NCBI RefSeq assembly: GCF_002042885.1 | Contig: NZ_MVFY01000003.1 | Location: 363,306 to 427,305, forward strand | Source of the DNA: Citrobacter portucalensis | Lineage (GTDB): Bacteria; Pseudomonadota; Gammaproteobacteria; Enterobacterales; Enterobacteriaceae | Direction of reading: 5' to 3' | Length of the DNA: 64,000 nt | In this document: positions 9,782-22,309 of the stretch, one piece after another | Numbering within the stretch: position 1 is the first letter of the stretch | Layout of the letters: each line of letters starts with the position of its first letter | Notes under the pieces: generated by a model | The model's database searches: none | Seen by the model: the letters and a program-made list of their open reading frames with translations, nothing else | What the model was told of the DNA's origin: nothing | Translations under genes and position numbers: made by a program

Positions 9782-10432
9782 TTGAACATAAAATATAGCT
9801 GGTTGGTAAAATCACTGGTCGTATCATCGCTTAGCGTTATGTTATCAGGGTGCCTGAGCTTTATGTGGCTCAAAGCAGGCGATCCACACACAACAATGGA
9901 AAAGTGGGAAACAGACACCGTTATTGGCTTATCGTCAGGTAAAGATAATGATGGTAATGAAGGCTATGTCTTTGTCGGTAAAACGTTTGATTATCTGATA
10001 ACCAGTGGTGCCGAAAGCGTGGTGAAGTTGCTGCAAGATCCGCAAATCGACCGTCATAATTTACAGGCAGTTGATATCGCCAAATTCATCATCAGCGACA
10101 ATAAAAAGGTGTTTAAAGGCGTATTAACGCTTAAATACACAGGGGAAACGCAGGACGTTAAACAAGTGCTTACGGGCTACGGTTTTGACTGCTCAGCGCA
10201 ATACTGCACTAAAAATCTATCCAAACTGCAAGGGACAATCCATAAAAAAAGCACCAAACAGGATTACTCGCAGATGCTTACGTTTTATCATCCATTTACC
10301 GTTGGTTTTTACGAATATAAAACCTCACATATACCCGAATTCGTCACAAACGGACTGCTGCCCATTACTATCACTCTGGATGTCGTAACCTCTCCATTAC
10401 AAATATTATTTTTTAATTATTATCACCAATAA
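9782..10432 (+). CDS. yidX: YidX, putative lipoprotein
   Basis: A 216-residue predicted lipoprotein with signal sequence and LSGC lipobox (cysteine at residue 24). The mature part has the YidX pattern TDTVIGLSSGKDNDGNEGYVFVG, HNLQAVDIAKFII, and FYEYKTSHIPEFVTNGLLPITITLDVVTSPLQ, and aligns from memory with K-12 YidX (218 residues). The start is TTG at 9782, one base after the cbrA stop, with an AAGGGA Shine-Dalgarno inside the end of cbrA. In K-12 the dgo galactonate operon separates the two genes; here they are directly fused into one likely CreB-controlled unit. The function is unknown. Confidence 0.88.
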   Translation: MNIKYSWLVKSLVVSSLSVMLSGCLSFMWLKAGDPHTTMEKWETDTVIGLSSGKDNDGNEGYVFVGKTFDYLITSGAESVVKLLQDPQIDRHNLQAVDIAKFIISDNKKVFKGVLTLKYTGETQDVKQVLTGYGFDCSAQYCTKNLSKLQGTIHKKSTKQDYSQMLTFYHPFTVGFYEYKTSHIPEFVTNGLLPITITLDVVTSPLQILFFNYYHQ

Positions 10433-10440
10433 ATATTTAA

Positions 10441-10470
10441 ATGGGCAAATGTAACAAGGCACTTGCCCAT
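10441..10470. terminator. Possible bidirectional terminator between yidX and yidA
   Basis: ATGGGCAA and TTGCCCAT arms flank a 14-base loop in the 44-bp gap between these convergent genes, with A-rich and T-rich flanks. The long loop keeps confidence low. Confidence 0.45.
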
Positions 10471-10476
10471 AATTTC

Positions 10477-11289
10477 TTAATTCAGCGCAAATTTCTCAAT
10501 GGCATACGCGACGCCATCTTCAAGGTTAGATTTCGTCACGAAGTTGGCGATTTCTTTGACTGACGGAATAGCGTTATCCATGGCAACGCCCACCCCTGCG
10601 TATTCAATCATCGCGATGTCGTTTTCCTGATCGCCAATCGCCATCACCTCTTCGGCTTTAATGCCTAACGCATCGGCCAGCGATTTTACGCCCGTCCCTT
10701 TATTGACGCGTTTATCGAGGATTTCGAGGAAGTACGGCGCACTTTTCAGCACGGTGTACTTCTCTTTTACTTCCGCAGGTAGACGAGAGATAGCTTTATC
10801 GAGGATCTCCGGCTCGTCAATCATCATCACTTTCAGGAACTGGGTTGCGGGATCCATTTTCTCGGCTTCACAGAACACCAGCGGGATGGTCGCGACAAAC
10901 GATTCGTGCACCGTGTAGTAGCTGATATCACGGTTCGCGGTATACAGCGTATTGCGATCGAGGGCGTGGAAATGCGAGCCAACTTCCCGGGAAAGCTGCT
11001 CCAGGTAGCGATAATCATCATAGCTCAGCGCGGTTTGCGCCACGGTACTGCCATCCCCTGCTTTCTGCACCAGCGCACCGTTGTAGGTAATGCAGTAGTC
11101 ACCGGGTTGTTCCATATGTAGTTCTTTCAGATAGCTGTGAACGCCGGCATACGGGCGTCCCGTGGTCAGCACCACATTCACGCCACGCGCGCGTGCCGCG
11201 GCAATCGCCGTTTTGACCGCTGGTGAAATGGTGTGATCGGGCAGCAGAAGTGTGCCATCCATGTCGATAGCAATAAGTTTGATAGCCAT
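10477..11289 (-). CDS. yidA: YidA, HAD-superfamily (Cof-type) sugar phosphatase
   Basis: A 270-residue soluble phosphatase, the same length as K-12 YidA. HAD motif I is AIDMDGTLLL at residues 7-16, with the two catalytic aspartates. Motif II is LTTGRP near residue 43, and motif IV is AIGDQENDIAMIEYAGVGVAMDNA near 215-240. The Cof-type C2 cap lies between them. K-12 YidA dephosphorylates several sugar phosphates, with erythrose-4-phosphate and others reported in vitro; the physiological substrate is uncertain. It follows gyrB on the same strand after a terminator-like hairpin and a BIME, so it probably has its own promoter. Confidence 0.95.
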   Translation of the reverse strand: MAIKLIAIDMDGTLLLPDHTISPAVKTAIAAARARGVNVVLTTGRPYAGVHSYLKELHMEQPGDYCITYNGALVQKAGDGSTVAQTALSYDDYRYLEQLSREVGSHFHALDRNTLYTANRDISYYTVHESFVATIPLVFCEAEKMDPATQFLKVMMIDEPEILDKAISRLPAEVKEKYTVLKSAPYFLEILDKRVNKGTGVKSLADALGIKAEEVMAIGDQENDIAMIEYAGVGVAMDNAIPSVKEIANFVTKSNLEDGVAYAIEKFALN

Positions 11290-11367
11290 GAGTTCCCCGG
11301 ATTAAATGAGTCCGTCCTCATGCTAACGCGATTCCGCTCAAAAAACAGCTACGAAAAGGGGGATAGA

Positions 11368-11391
11368 AAGGGGAATCGAGATTCCCCTTTT
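11368..11391 (-). terminator. Hairpin terminator downstream of gyrB
   Basis: AAAGGGGAAT-CGAG-ATTCCCCTTT is a perfect 10-bp stem with a 4-base loop, about 110 bp past the gyrB stop. T-rich flanks occur on both sides. No plus-strand gene ends here, so it probably serves gyrB. Confidence 0.65.
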
Positions 11392-11411
11392 TGTAGATTG
11401 GTTGTCGTTTG

Positions 11412-11493
11412 AAGGCCTGATAAGCAACGCGCCATCAGGCACAATACAACGTCTTGCCGGATGGCGGCGTAAACCGCCTTATCCGGCCTACAG
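11412..11493. repeat. REP/BIME cluster between yidA and gyrB
   Basis: A GCCTGATAAG...CATCAGGC unit is followed by GCCGGATGGCGGCGTAAACC and its inverse CCTTATCCGGCCTACAG. It lies immediately after the gyrB stop codon, so it could stabilise the mRNA 3' end. Confidence 0.88.
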
Positions 11494-11499
11494 ATTGGC

Positions 11500-13932
<2,433 letters not shown>

Positions 13933-13942
13933 TTATCTTGGG

Positions 13943-15016
13943 TTAATCCGTTATTTTACCCTTTTCCACGGTAAACATCTTCGAATTTTCATCGGACATG
14001 TCTATAACGTGTTCAGCGCTGATTGCGCTGACAAAGACCTGAGATTGCGTGGCTTTTAAGCGGCTGGCCAGCAGTCCGCGACGCGCGTCATCCAGTTCAG
14101 AGGCAAAATCATCTATCAGGTACAGGCAGCGCCGCCCGCTTTCACGGGTCAGGAACTCCCCTTGCGCCAGACGTAAGGCGCACATCAGCAGCTTTAGCTG
14201 CCCACGCGACAACGTATCTTCCACCGGCGCACCGTCGGCGCGAATGCGGAAATCCGCCTTATGCGGGCCGTGCGCAGTGTAGGTCAACATGCGATCGCGT
14301 TCAAAACTGCGTTCCAGCACTTCGGCATAATCAGTCTCTTTCTCCCAGCCGCGCTGGAATGAGAAGGAGAGCGAAAACTCGGGAAGAAACTGCTGGCAGG
14401 TATCCGCCATATCCTGCGCGATACCGGCGCTGTACTCCGCGCGCCAGGTGCTGATTTGTTCCGCCAGCGGGATAAGTTCTCTATCCCACGGGCGCAGTTG
14501 CTCATAACGACTCACCTGGCGCAGTGCCGCATTGCGCTGCTTGAGCAGTCGCTTCAGGTTGCTCCAGGCGGTGAAAAATCCGGCTTCATTGTGAAAGCAT
14601 CCCCAGTCAAGAAATGCTCTTCTGTATTTGGGGCCGCCGTTGAGTAAAGTAAACCCCTCTGGCGTGATCAGCTGCATCGGCATCAGGTGTGCCAGTTCTG
14701 CGACCTTGTGCCCGTCAGTGCCGTCAATGCGCACTTTGCTGTCGCCCAGTTTGTCTTTCGTCAGGCCAATCGACGTCTCACGTTCTTCACCCTGCAAACG
14801 CCCGTGTAAAACAAACGACTCCTGCTCGTGGCGAATCACGCGGCCAATCTGCAAACTGCGAAACGCCCGGCCATGGCCGAGCGTATAGATGGCTTCCAGC
14901 ACACTGGTTTTGCCGCTGCCGTTCGCGCCAACCAGGAAGTTAAAGCCAGGGGATAAAGCGAGATCCGCATTTTCAATATTGCGGAAATCTTTAATCAGGA
15001 GTCGGGATAGCGACAT
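13943..15016 (-). CDS. recF: Recombination mediator RecF
   Basis: A 357-residue SMC-like ATPase that, with RecO and RecR, loads RecA at gaps. Walker A is [25 protein letters not shown] at about 29-53. The ABC-type signature [17 protein letters not shown] and Walker [18 protein letters not shown] lie in the C-terminal third. The length equals K-12 RecF. The gene starts 138 bp after the dnaN stop; in K-12 the two are practically abutting, and the extra DNA here is a long palindrome. Because the spacer can fold in the mRNA, coupling of recF translation to dnaN is probably weaker than in K-12. Confidence 0.98.
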   Translation of the reverse strand: MSLSRLLIKDFRNIENADLALSPGFNFLVGANGSGKTSVLEAIYTLGHGRAFRSLQIGRVIRHEQESFVLHGRLQGEERETSIGLTKDKLGDSKVRIDGTDGHKVAELAHLMPMQLITPEGFTLLNGGPKYRRAFLDWGCFHNEAGFFTAWSNLKRLLKQRNAALRQVSRYEQLRPWDRELIPLAEQISTWRAEYSAGIAQDMADTCQQFLPEFSLSFSFQRGWEKETDYAEVLERSFERDRMLTYTAHGPHKADFRIRADGAPVEDTLSRGQLKLLMCALRLAQGEFLTRESGRRCLYLIDDFASELDDARRGLLASRLKATQSQVFVSAISAEHVIDMSDENSKMFTVEKGKITD

Positions 15017-15021
15017 ATCAA

Positions 15022-15152
15022 CTCATAACCAGGGCGTTATCGTCGCAGTTAGTCTGGTTACGGCCAGCGCACAGCAACCGGAGCGTACTGAAGTACGTGA
15101 GGATTGCGAGCACTGCCCGGAGCCAGAATAACAAGTAAGATAGCCCGATATT
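15022..15152. repeat. Long imperfect palindrome in the dnaN-recF spacer
   Basis: The 138-bp spacer is largely self-complementary around CGTACT-GA-AGTACG (15084-15097). Outer arms also match, for example TCTGG/CCAGA and GCAA.CC/GG.TTGC steps. It looks like a dispersed intergenic palindromic element; I recall similar sequences in other enterobacterial intergenic regions but cannot name the family. Confidence 0.65.
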
Positions 15153-15154
15153 CT

Positions 15155-16255
15155 TTACAAGCGCATAGGCATGACGACATAGGCTGCAGATTGTGACGCT
15201 GCATCTTCAATCTGTACGCTCGATACGGAATCGGTCAGCAGAATACGCACGTTCTCGCACTTCAGCGCGTTCAGAACGTCCAGTACGTAGCTCACGTTAA
15301 AGCCGATTTCCAGTTCTGTACCAGGATAGGAGACATCCAGAATTTCTTCTGCTTCTTCCTGCTCCGGGTTGTTGGCGGTGATTTTGAGCTGGTTTTCGCT
15401 GACATACAGACGCACGCCGCGGAATTTCTCGTTCGAGAGGATCGCCGCACGCGCAAACGCCTGTTTGAGGATATCGCAACCGGCTTCCAGATGCTTGTCC
15501 GGATTCTTCGGCAATACGCGGCGATAATCCGGGAAACGGCCATCAACCAGCTTAGAGGTGAAGATGAAGTCACCAACGTGCGCACGAATGTTGTTGCTGC
15601 CAATCTGCACGCGCAGCGGGTTATCGCCGCCGTCGAGCATACGCATCAGTTCAATCACGCCTTTACGCGGTACGATCACCGAATGGCTTGGCAACGGCTG
15701 ACCAACAGGCATTGAACAGACCGCCAGGCGGTGACCGTCGGTCGCCACGGTACGCAGCTCTTCCCCTTCGGTTTCAAACAGCATGCCGTTTAAGTAGTAA
15801 CGTACGTCCTGATGCGCCATCGAAAACTGCGTGGCTTCAATCAGGCGCTTCATCGTCGCCTGCGGCAGGGTGAATTCGACTTCGCTCTGCCAGTCGTCCA
15901 GATTCGGGAAGTCGGCGGCAGGCAGCGTAGACAGCGAGAAACGGCTGCGGCCAGAACGCACCAGCATACGGTCGCCTTCCAGTTGAACGGCAATTTCCGC
16001 GCCTTCCGGCAATCCACGGCAAATATCGAAGAATTTACGCGCCGGAACGGTGGTCGCACCAGGTTCATGAGGCTGGATCAGCGCCACGCGCGCCACCATC
16101 TCCATTTCGAGATCGGTGCCGGTCAGCGAAAGCGTGCCGTCAGCAACCTGCAGCAGCAGGTTTCCGAGAATAGGCAGTGTAGGACGTCCACCCAGCGGGC
16201 CGCTGACCTGCTGAAGCGGTTTTAATAAATGTTCACGTTCAACGGTAAATTTCAT
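15155..16255 (-). CDS. dnaN: DNA polymerase III sliding clamp (beta subunit)
   Basis: A 366-residue processivity clamp, the family's exact length. Three repeated clamp folds are recognisable, starting MKFTVEREHLLKPLQQVSGPLGGRPTLPILGNLL and ending with the conserved C terminus AAYVVMPMRL, which forms part of the protein-binding pocket. It encircles DNA and tethers Pol III, other polymerases, MutS, Hda and ligase. It begins 4 bp after the dnaA stop, so dnaA and dnaN are transcribed and probably translated together. In K-12 promoters for recF lie inside dnaN; I could not confirm these here. Confidence 0.99.
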   Translation of the reverse strand: MKFTVEREHLLKPLQQVSGPLGGRPTLPILGNLLLQVADGTLSLTGTDLEMEMVARVALIQPHEPGATTVPARKFFDICRGLPEGAEIAVQLEGDRMLVRSGRSRFSLSTLPAADFPNLDDWQSEVEFTLPQATMKRLIEATQFSMAHQDVRYYLNGMLFETEGEELRTVATDGHRLAVCSMPVGQPLPSHSVIVPRKGVIELMRMLDGGDNPLRVQIGSNNIRAHVGDFIFTSKLVDGRFPDYRRVLPKNPDKHLEAGCDILKQAFARAAILSNEKFRGVRLYVSENQLKITANNPEQEEAEEILDVSYPGTELEIGFNVSYVLDVLNALKCENVRILLTDSVSSVQIEDAASQSAAYVVMPMRL

Positions 16256-16259
16256 AGCG

Positions 16260-17663
16260 TCACGAAGATAATGTTCTGATTAAATTGGAGAAATCTTCTT
16301 TAATATCATGGCTTTCTTCACGCAACTGCTCAATCTTGCGGCAGGCATGAAGCACGGTAGTATGGTCACGCCCACCAAACGCGTCGCCAATTTCCGGCAG
16401 ACTGTGGTTAGTGAGCTCTTTTGCCAGCGCCATCGCCATCTGGCGCGGACGAGCTACCGAGCGAGATCGACGCTTAGAAAGCAGATCCGCAATTTTGATT
16501 TTGTAATACTCCGCCACCGTCTTCTGGATATTGTCGATGGTGACCAGCTTTTCCTGCAAAGCCAGCAGATCGCGCAGCGCTTCGCGCACGAAATCGATAG
16601 TAATCGCCCGGCCGGTAAAATTGGCGTTGGCGATCACGCGGTTCAGTGCGCCTTCCAGCTCACGTACGTTAGAGCGTAGACGCTTGGCAATAAAGAACGC
16701 GACTTCACCCGGCAGACGAATGTCGTTTTCGTCGGCTTTTTTCATCAGGATCGCAACACGCGTTTCCAGTTCAGGCGGTTCGATCGCGACAGTCAGTCCC
16801 CAGCCAAAGCGGGATTTCAGACGATCTTCAACGCCGTTGATCTCCTTCGGATAGCGATCCGAGGTCAGGATGATCTGCTGATTGCCTTCCAGCAGGGCGT
16901 TAAAGGTGTGGAAAAACTCTTCCTGCGATCGCTCTTTATTCGCGAAGAATTGGATATCGTCAATCAGCAGCGCGTCAACGGAACGGTAGTAGCGTTTAAA
17001 CTCTTCGATCGCGTTGTTTTGCAGGGCTTTGACCATGTCCTGCACAAAACGCTCGGAGTGCATATACACCACTTTGGCGTTTGGCTTACGCGCCATAATG
17101 CCGTTACCGACAGCGTGCAACAGGTGGGTTTTACCCAGACCCGTACCGCCATAAAGGAATAACGGATTGTAGGCGCCGCCAGGATTGTCCGCCACCTGAC
17201 GTGCCGCCGCGCGCGCCAGTTGGTTAGATTTACCTTCAACGAAGTTATCAAACGTGTGTTTGACGTTGACGTTAGAACGATAGGTAGGTTCTGCCGGAGC
17301 CGGGACGTTATCCCAGCCTGGACGCGCCGCCGGAGTAGCACGTTGCGGTTGCACTTGCTGAGCCACGTGGGCGGGCGCAACAACATTGTTGACCGGCGTT
17401 TTCAGCGTTTGCGTGACGGGTTTAGTGCCGACTTCAAAGCGCAGCTGTGGGGCATCCGCTCCACAGAAATTATTGAGTAATCCATTAATATTATTAAGGT
17501 ATTTATCCCTTACCCAATCGAGCACGAAACGGTTTGGCGCATACAAAGCCAGCGTGTTATCGCTCAGTTCCGCCTGCAACGGGCGTATCCACATACTGAA
17601 CTCTGTGGCTGGTAACTCATCCTGCAATCGGGCAAGACACTGCTGCCAAAGCGAAAGTGACAC
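16260..17663 (-). CDS. dnaA: Chromosomal replication initiator DnaA
   Basis: A 467-residue AAA+ initiator that binds DnaA boxes in oriC (R1-R4 at 47730-47918 in this window) and melts the 13-mers. Domain I is [27 protein letters not shown] variable linker with [14 protein letters not shown] follows, then Walker [20 protein letters not shown] and Walker [15 protein letters not shown]. Domain IV ends with the DNA-binding signature [15 protein letters not shown]. The start is GTG 17663 (VSLSLWQQC), as in K-12; upstream in-frame codons have no family support. It heads the dnaA-dnaN-recF-gyrB operon and faces divergent rpmH. A TTATCCACA box in the promoter region indicates autoregulation. Confidence 0.99.
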   Translation of the reverse strand: MSLSLWQQCLARLQDELPATEFSMWIRPLQAELSDNTLALYAPNRFVLDWVRDKYLNNINGLLNNFCGADAPQLRFEVGTKPVTQTLKTPVNNVVAPAHVAQQVQPQRATPAARPGWDNVPAPAEPTYRSNVNVKHTFDNFVEGKSNQLARAAARQVADNPGGAYNPLFLYGGTGLGKTHLLHAVGNGIMARKPNAKVVYMHSERFVQDMVKALQNNAIEEFKRYYRSVDALLIDDIQFFANKERSQEEFFHTFNALLEGNQQIILTSDRYPKEINGVEDRLKSRFGWGLTVAIEPPELETRVAILMKKADENDIRLPGEVAFFIAKRLRSNVRELEGALNRVIANANFTGRAITIDFVREALRDLLALQEKLVTIDNIQKTVAEYYKIKIADLLSKRRSRSVARPRQMAMALAKELTNHSLPEIGDAFGGRDHTTVLHACRKIEQLREESHDIKEDFSNLIRTLSS

Positions 17664-17874
17664 GGCGGACTCCACTCGAACAAAAGTCGATAAATGACAA
17701 AGGCTGAAACATTCATGATTGTTGACGCACATCGACAAGACCCTATGCAAAGGGTGACGTGCGAATTGCTATCTGCAATTTTTACCCGATCAGGATCCAT
17801 TGAAACGATCAGGACCGCGGATCATAGCGTAAACTGAGAAAGAGATCTTCTGTTTCTCACAGATTCTTCCCGAT

Positions 17875-17883
17875 TTATCCACA
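17875..17883 (+). promoter_or_regulatory. Perfect DnaA box in the dnaA promoter region
   Basis: TTATCCACA matches the high-affinity DnaA consensus exactly. It lies about 210 bp before the dnaA start, where K-12 also has a box between promoters P1 and P2 used for autorepression. Confidence 0.88.
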
Positions 17884-18139
17884 GGATGATCCAGAATCGG
17901 CTAAGTGTAAACGATCCTGGAGAAGTGCTGCAGGTTTTAGCGCGCATATTGAAAAAATTAATGAGTAAAGATGCTTTACTGCTTAAACGATCTAATAAAG
18001 ATCCCGTGCGATCCTTGCGCTTTATCCACCAGCCCGTATAATTCTTACCCCCAGCGAGTAACGGTCGCCTTACGGCGTCAACGCTGCCTGTTTTTTACGC
18101 GAAACCATGCGGAAAAAAGCGGGAAATAAGGAAAGAGAA

Positions 18140-18168
18140 TTGACTCCGGAGTGTACAATTATTACAAT
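18140..18168 (+). promoter_or_regulatory. Sigma-70 promoter of rpmH-rnpA
   Basis: TTGACT (18140-18145), a 17-base spacer and TACAAT (18163-18168) give a near-consensus promoter about 100 bp before the rpmH ATG. Confidence 0.82.
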
Positions 18169-18257
18169 CCGGCCTCTTTAATCACCCACACTGTGGCGTA
18201 AGTCGTTCGAAATTCGTTCGGGTATACGCAAAAGTCAGTGAATTTATTCAAGTTTAG

Positions 18258-18410
<153 letters not shown>

Positions 18411-18427
18411 TAAAAGCTAGCCCCTGA

Positions 18428-18787
18428 GTGGTTAAGCTCGCATTTCCCAGGGAGTTACGTTTGTTAACTCCCACTCATTTCACATTCGTCTTCCAGCAGC
18501 CACAACGGGCTGGCACGCCGCAAATCACCATCCTCGGCCGCCTGAATTCGCTGGGGCATCCCCGTATCGGTCTTACAGTCGCCAAGAAAAATGTTAAACG
18601 TGCGCATGAACGCAATCGGATTAAACGTCTGACGCGTGAAAGCTTCCGTTTACGTCAGCACGAGCTTCCAGCAATGGATTTCGTGGTGGTGGCGAAAAAA
18701 GGGGTTGCTGACCTCGATAACCGTGCTCTCTCGGAAGCGTTGGAAAAATTATGGCGTCGCCATTGTCGCCTGGCTCGCGGGTCCTGA
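18428..18787 (+). CDS. rnpA: Ribonuclease P protein component
   Basis: A 119-residue basic protein that assists the RnpB RNA in trimming tRNA 5' leaders. The RNR signature appears as [22 protein letters not shown] at about 53-75, and the central cleft residues [12 protein letters not shown] are at 18-30. The start is GTG 18428 (VKLAFPREL), with the same length as K-12 RnpA. The weak GTG start beside the strongly translated rpmH explains the usual excess of L34 over RnpA. Its last 37 bp overlap the start of yidD in another frame. Confidence 0.98.
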   Translation: MVKLAFPRELRLLTPTHFTFVFQQPQRAGTPQITILGRLNSLGHPRIGLTVAKKNVKRAHERNRIKRLTRESFRLRQHELPAMDFVVVAKKGVADLDNRALSEALEKLWRRHCRLARGS

Positions 18788-19008
18788 TAGCCCTCATTCG
18801 GGTCTATCAACGCCTGATCAGTCCGCTGCTTGGGCCGCATTGCCGTTTCACTCCAACCTGTTCGAGCTACGGAATTGAGGCATTGCGCAGGTTTGGAGTG
18901 ATAAAAGGCAGTTGGTTGACGGTGAAACGCGTATTAAAATGCCACCCTTTACACCCTGGTGGTGACGATCCCGTCCCGCCCGGACCATTTGATACCAGAG
19001 AACACTAA
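18751..19008 (+). CDS. yidD: YidD, membrane protein insertion efficiency factor
   Basis: An 85-residue protein with the conserved core [32 protein letters not shown] and [14 protein letters not shown], the HPLHPGG motif being diagnostic. An N-terminal amphipathic helix probably associates with the inner membrane near YidC and SecYEG to aid insertion of membrane proteins. It overlaps rnpA by 37 bp and ends 2 bp before the yidC ATG, an arrangement conserved across bacteria that predicts translational coupling. Confidence 0.96.
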   Translation: MASPLSPGSRVLIALIRVYQRLISPLLGPHCRFTPTCSSYGIEALRRFGVIKGSWLTVKRVLKCHPLHPGGDDPVPPGPFDTREH

Positions 19009-19010
19009 CG

Positions 19011-20657
19011 ATGGATTCGCAACGCAATCTTTTAGTCATCGCTTTGCTGTTCGTGTCTTTCATGATCTGGCAAGCTTGGGAGCAGGATAAAAACCCGCAA
19101 CCTCAGGCCCAACAGACCACGCAGACAACGACCACCGCAGCGGGTAGCGCCGCAGACCAGGGCGTACCGGCCAGTGGCCAGGGGAAACTGATTACGGTTA
19201 AAACTGACGTGCTTGATCTGACCATCAACACCCGTGGTGGTGATGTGGAACAGGCTTCACTGCCAGCTTACCCGAAAGAACTCGGTTCTACCGAACCGTT
19301 CCAGTTACTGGAAACTACGCCACAGTTCATCTACCAGGCACAGAGTGGCCTGACAGGTCGTGACGGCCCGGATAACCCGGCTAACGGCCCACGTCCGCTG
19401 TACAACGTCGATAAAGACGCGTTTGTACTGGCTGACGGTCAGAACGAACTGCAGATCCCGATGACCTATACTGACGCAGCGGGTAACACATTCACTAAAA
19501 CGTTTGTTCTTAAGCGTGGTGAATATGCTGTCAACGTTAACTACAGCGTGCAGAACGCCGGCGAAAAACCGCTGGAAATCTCCACCTTTGGTCAGCTGAA
19601 GCAATCCATCAATCTGCCATCTCATCGCGACACCGGTAGCAGCAACTTTGCGCTGCACACCTTCCGTGGCGCGGCGTACTCCACGCCGGATGAGAAGTAT
19701 GAGAAATACAAATTCGACACCATTGCTGAAAACGAAAACCTGAACGTCAATGCTAAAGACGGCTGGGTCGCAATGCTGCAACAGTATTTCGCAACGGCAT
19801 GGGTTCCGCGTAACGACGGCACCAACAACTTCTATACCGCTAACCTGGGTAACGGCATTGCCGCTATCGGCTATAAATCACAGCCGGTACTGGTACAGCC
19901 TGGCCAGACTGGCGCGATGACCAGCACCCTGTGGGTCGGCCCGGAAATTCAGGATAAAATGGCGGCCGTTGCACCGCACCTGGATCTGACCGTGGATTAC
20001 GGCTGGTTGTGGTTCATTTCTCAGCCGCTGTTTAAACTGCTGAAGTGGATCCATAGCTTCCTGGGTAACTGGGGCTTCTCCATCATCGTTATCACCTTTA
20101 TCGTTCGTGGCATCATGTACCCGCTGACCAAAGCGCAGTACACCTCCATGGCGAAGATGCGTATGCTGCAGCCGAAGATTCAGGCTATGCGTGAGCGTCT
20201 GGGCGATGACAAACAGCGTCAGAGCCAGGAAATGATGGCCCTGTACAAAGCTGAGAAGGTAAACCCGCTGGGCGGCTGCTTCCCGCTGATCATCCAGATG
20301 CCAATCTTCCTGGCGTTGTACTACATGCTGATGGGCTCCATTGAACTGCGTCATGCGCCGTTCGCCCTGTGGATCCATGACCTGTCTGCACAGGACCCGT
20401 ACTACATCCTGCCGATTCTGATGGGCGTGACGATGTTCTTCATTCAGAAGATGTCTCCGACCACCGTAACCGACCCGATGCAGCAGAAGATCATGACCTT
20501 CATGCCGGTCATCTTCACCGTGTTCTTCCTGTGGTTCCCGTCAGGTCTGGTGCTGTACTATATCGTCAGCAACCTGGTAACCATTATTCAGCAGCAGCTG
20601 ATTTACCGTGGTCTGGAGAAACGTGGCCTGCATAGCCGCGAGAAGAAAAACTCCTGA
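19011..20657 (+). CDS. yidC: Membrane protein insertase YidC
   Basis: A 548-residue inner-membrane insertase. Transmembrane segment 1 is at residues 5-20 ([17 protein letters not shown]). A large periplasmic domain of about 320 residues follows, then five membrane segments that contain the conserved arginine region [21 protein letters not shown] and [29 protein letters not shown]. It inserts small or Sec-independent proteins such as Fo subunit c and Pf3-like substrates, and works with SecYEG. The length equals K-12 YidC. It is followed by a REP unit and a strong terminator before mnmE. Confidence 0.99.
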   Translation: MDSQRNLLVIALLFVSFMIWQAWEQDKNPQPQAQQTTQTTTTAAGSAADQGVPASGQGKLITVKTDVLDLTINTRGGDVEQASLPAYPKELGSTEPFQLLETTPQFIYQAQSGLTGRDGPDNPANGPRPLYNVDKDAFVLADGQNELQIPMTYTDAAGNTFTKTFVLKRGEYAVNVNYSVQNAGEKPLEISTFGQLKQSINLPSHRDTGSSNFALHTFRGAAYSTPDEKYEKYKFDTIAENENLNVNAKDGWVAMLQQYFATAWVPRNDGTNNFYTANLGNGIAAIGYKSQPVLVQPGQTGAMTSTLWVGPEIQDKMAAVAPHLDLTVDYGWLWFISQPLFKLLKWIHSFLGNWGFSIIVITFIVRGIMYPLTKAQYTSMAKMRMLQPKIQAMRERLGDDKQRQSQEMMALYKAEKVNPLGGCFPLIIQMPIFLALYYMLMGSIELRHAPFALWIHDLSAQDPYYILPILMGVTMFFIQKMSPTTVTDPMQQKIMTFMPVIFTVFFLWFPSGLVLYYIVSNLVTIIQQQLIYRGLEKRGLHSREKKNS

Positions 20658-20660
20658 TTC

Positions 20661-20699
20661 GGTGTAGGCCGGATTAGGCGAAGCCGCCATCCGGCAAAC
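20661..20699. repeat. REP element after yidC
   Basis: GTAGGCCGGATTAGGCG and its inverse GCCGCCATCCGGC form a single REP pair directly after the yidC stop. Confidence 0.85.
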
Positions 20700-20714
20700 G
20701 GAACATAAAGTAAA

Positions 20715-20739
20715 GGGCGGTCATTAGACCGCCTTTTTT
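20715..20739 (+). terminator. Rho-independent terminator between yidC and mnmE
   Basis: GGCGGTC-ATTA-GACCGCC is a perfect 7-bp stem followed by six T residues. It should reduce read-through from the rpmH-yidC operon into mnmE. Confidence 0.88.
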
Positions 20740-20762
20740 ATTGCATTAAGAAGAGACAAACC

Positions 20763-22127
20763 ATGAGCCATAACGACACCATCGTCGCTCAGGCCACCCC
20801 ACCGGGACGTGGTGGCGTGGGTATCCTGCGTATCTCCGGCCTGAAGGCGCGTGAGGTCGCAGAAACCGTACTGGGGAAACTGCCCAAACCGCGTTATGCC
20901 GATTATCTGCCGTTTAAAGACGCGGATGGCAGCGCGCTGGATCAGGGGATTGCCCTGTGGTTCCCCGGCCCAAACTCCTTTACCGGCGAAGACGTTTTAG
21001 AGCTTCAGGGCCACGGCGGTCCAGTGATTCTTGACCTGCTGCTCAAACGTATTCTGACCATTCCCGGGCTGCGCATTGCCAGACCGGGTGAATTCTCCGA
21101 GCGAGCGTTTCTCAATGATAAGCTCGATTTAGCCCAAGCCGAGGCGATTGCCGACCTGATCGATGCCAGCTCAGAGCAAGCCGCTCGCTCGGCGCTGAAC
21201 TCGTTGCAGGGCGCATTTTCCGCACGGGTAAATCATCTTGTGGAAGCGCTCACTCACCTGCGCATCTATGTTGAAGCAGCGATCGACTTCCCGGATGAAG
21301 AAATCGACTTCCTGTCTGACGGCAAGATTGAAGCGCAACTCAACAGCGTTATCAGCGATCTTGATGCCGTACGTGCGGAAGCGCGTCAGGGCAGCCTGCT
21401 GCGCGAAGGGATGAAGGTGGTGATTGCCGGGCGTCCAAACGCCGGGAAATCAAGCCTGCTGAACGCGCTGGCTGGCCGTGAGGCGGCCATTGTCACCGAT
21501 ATCGCCGGGACTACCCGCGACGTGCTGCGTGAGCATATTCATATCGACGGCATGCCGCTACACATCATCGACACCGCCGGTTTGCGCGATGCCAGCGACG
21601 AAGTTGAACGCATCGGTATCGAACGTGCCTGGCAGGAAATTGAACAGGCCGACCGTGTACTGTTTATGGTTGATGGCACCACCACCGACGCCGTGGACCC
21701 GGCAGATATCTGGCCAGACTTTATTGCCCGTCTGCCAGCCAAACTGCCGATCACCGTGGTGCGTAACAAAGCGGATATTACCGGTGAGACGCTGGGCCTT
21801 AGCGAAGTAAATGGCCACTCACTGGTTCGCCTCTCCGCGCGTACCGGTGAAGGCGTTGACGTACTGCGTAATCATCTCAAACAGAGCATGGGCTTTGAAA
21901 CCAATATGGAAGGCGGCTTTCTGGCCCGTCGTCGTCACCTGCAGGCGCTGGCAGAAGCTGCAGAGCATCTCGAGCAGGGTAAAGCCCAACTGCTCGGAGC
22001 ATGGGCCGGAGAATTGCTGGCTGAGGAGCTACGCCTTGCGCAGCAGAACCTCAGTGAGATCACAGGAGAGTTTACCTCCGACGATCTGCTGGGACGGATT
22101 TTCTCCAGCTTCTGTATTGGTAAGTAA
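20763..22127 (+). CDS. mnmE: tRNA uridine-5-carboxymethylaminomethyl modification GTPase MnmE
   Basis: A 454-residue GTPase that with MnmG makes the cmnm5 modification on U34 of certain tRNAs. The N-terminal tetrahydrofolate-binding domain begins [22 protein letters not shown]. The helical domain carries the inserted G domain, with G1 [16 protein letters not shown], switch [15 protein letters not shown] and NKAD. The protein ends FCIGK, whose cysteine is conserved. In K-12 tnaCAB follows; here a BIME and mdtL follow instead. MnmG lies 25 kb away in the same window. Confidence 0.99.
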   Translation: MSHNDTIVAQATPPGRGGVGILRISGLKAREVAETVLGKLPKPRYADYLPFKDADGSALDQGIALWFPGPNSFTGEDVLELQGHGGPVILDLLLKRILTIPGLRIARPGEFSERAFLNDKLDLAQAEAIADLIDASSEQAARSALNSLQGAFSARVNHLVEALTHLRIYVEAAIDFPDEEIDFLSDGKIEAQLNSVISDLDAVRAEARQGSLLREGMKVVIAGRPNAGKSSLLNALAGREAAIVTDIAGTTRDVLREHIHIDGMPLHIIDTAGLRDASDEVERIGIERAWQEIEQADRVLFMVDGTTTDAVDPADIWPDFIARLPAKLPITVVRNKADITGETLGLSEVNGHSLVRLSARTGEGVDVLRNHLKQSMGFETNMEGGFLARRRHLQALAEAAEHLEQGKAQLLGAWAGELLAEELRLAQQNLSEITGEFTSDDLLGRIFSSFCIGK

Positions 22128-22135
22128 CGTTGTGT

Positions 22136-22210
22136 TGCCCGGTGGCGTGATGCTAACCGGGCCTACAGGCCCCGTAGGCCGGATAAGGCGTTTACGCCGC
22201 CATCCGGCAA
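22136..22210. repeat. REP/BIME cluster between mnmE and mdtL
   Basis: TTGCCCGGTGGCG...CCGGGCCTACAGG is followed by GTAGGCCGGATAAGGCG and GCCGCCATCCGGCAA, two inverted REP pairs. It occupies the place where K-12 has the tryptophanase operon. Confidence 0.88.
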
Positions 22211-22309
22211 CAACTATTTCCCATGTGGAAATCACTGTTGTCCAAATGGCAACTCGTGCAGTTGACTCTCTGACCGTATGCTTAGCGCCACATTTCTTAT
22301 GAGGTCGCT

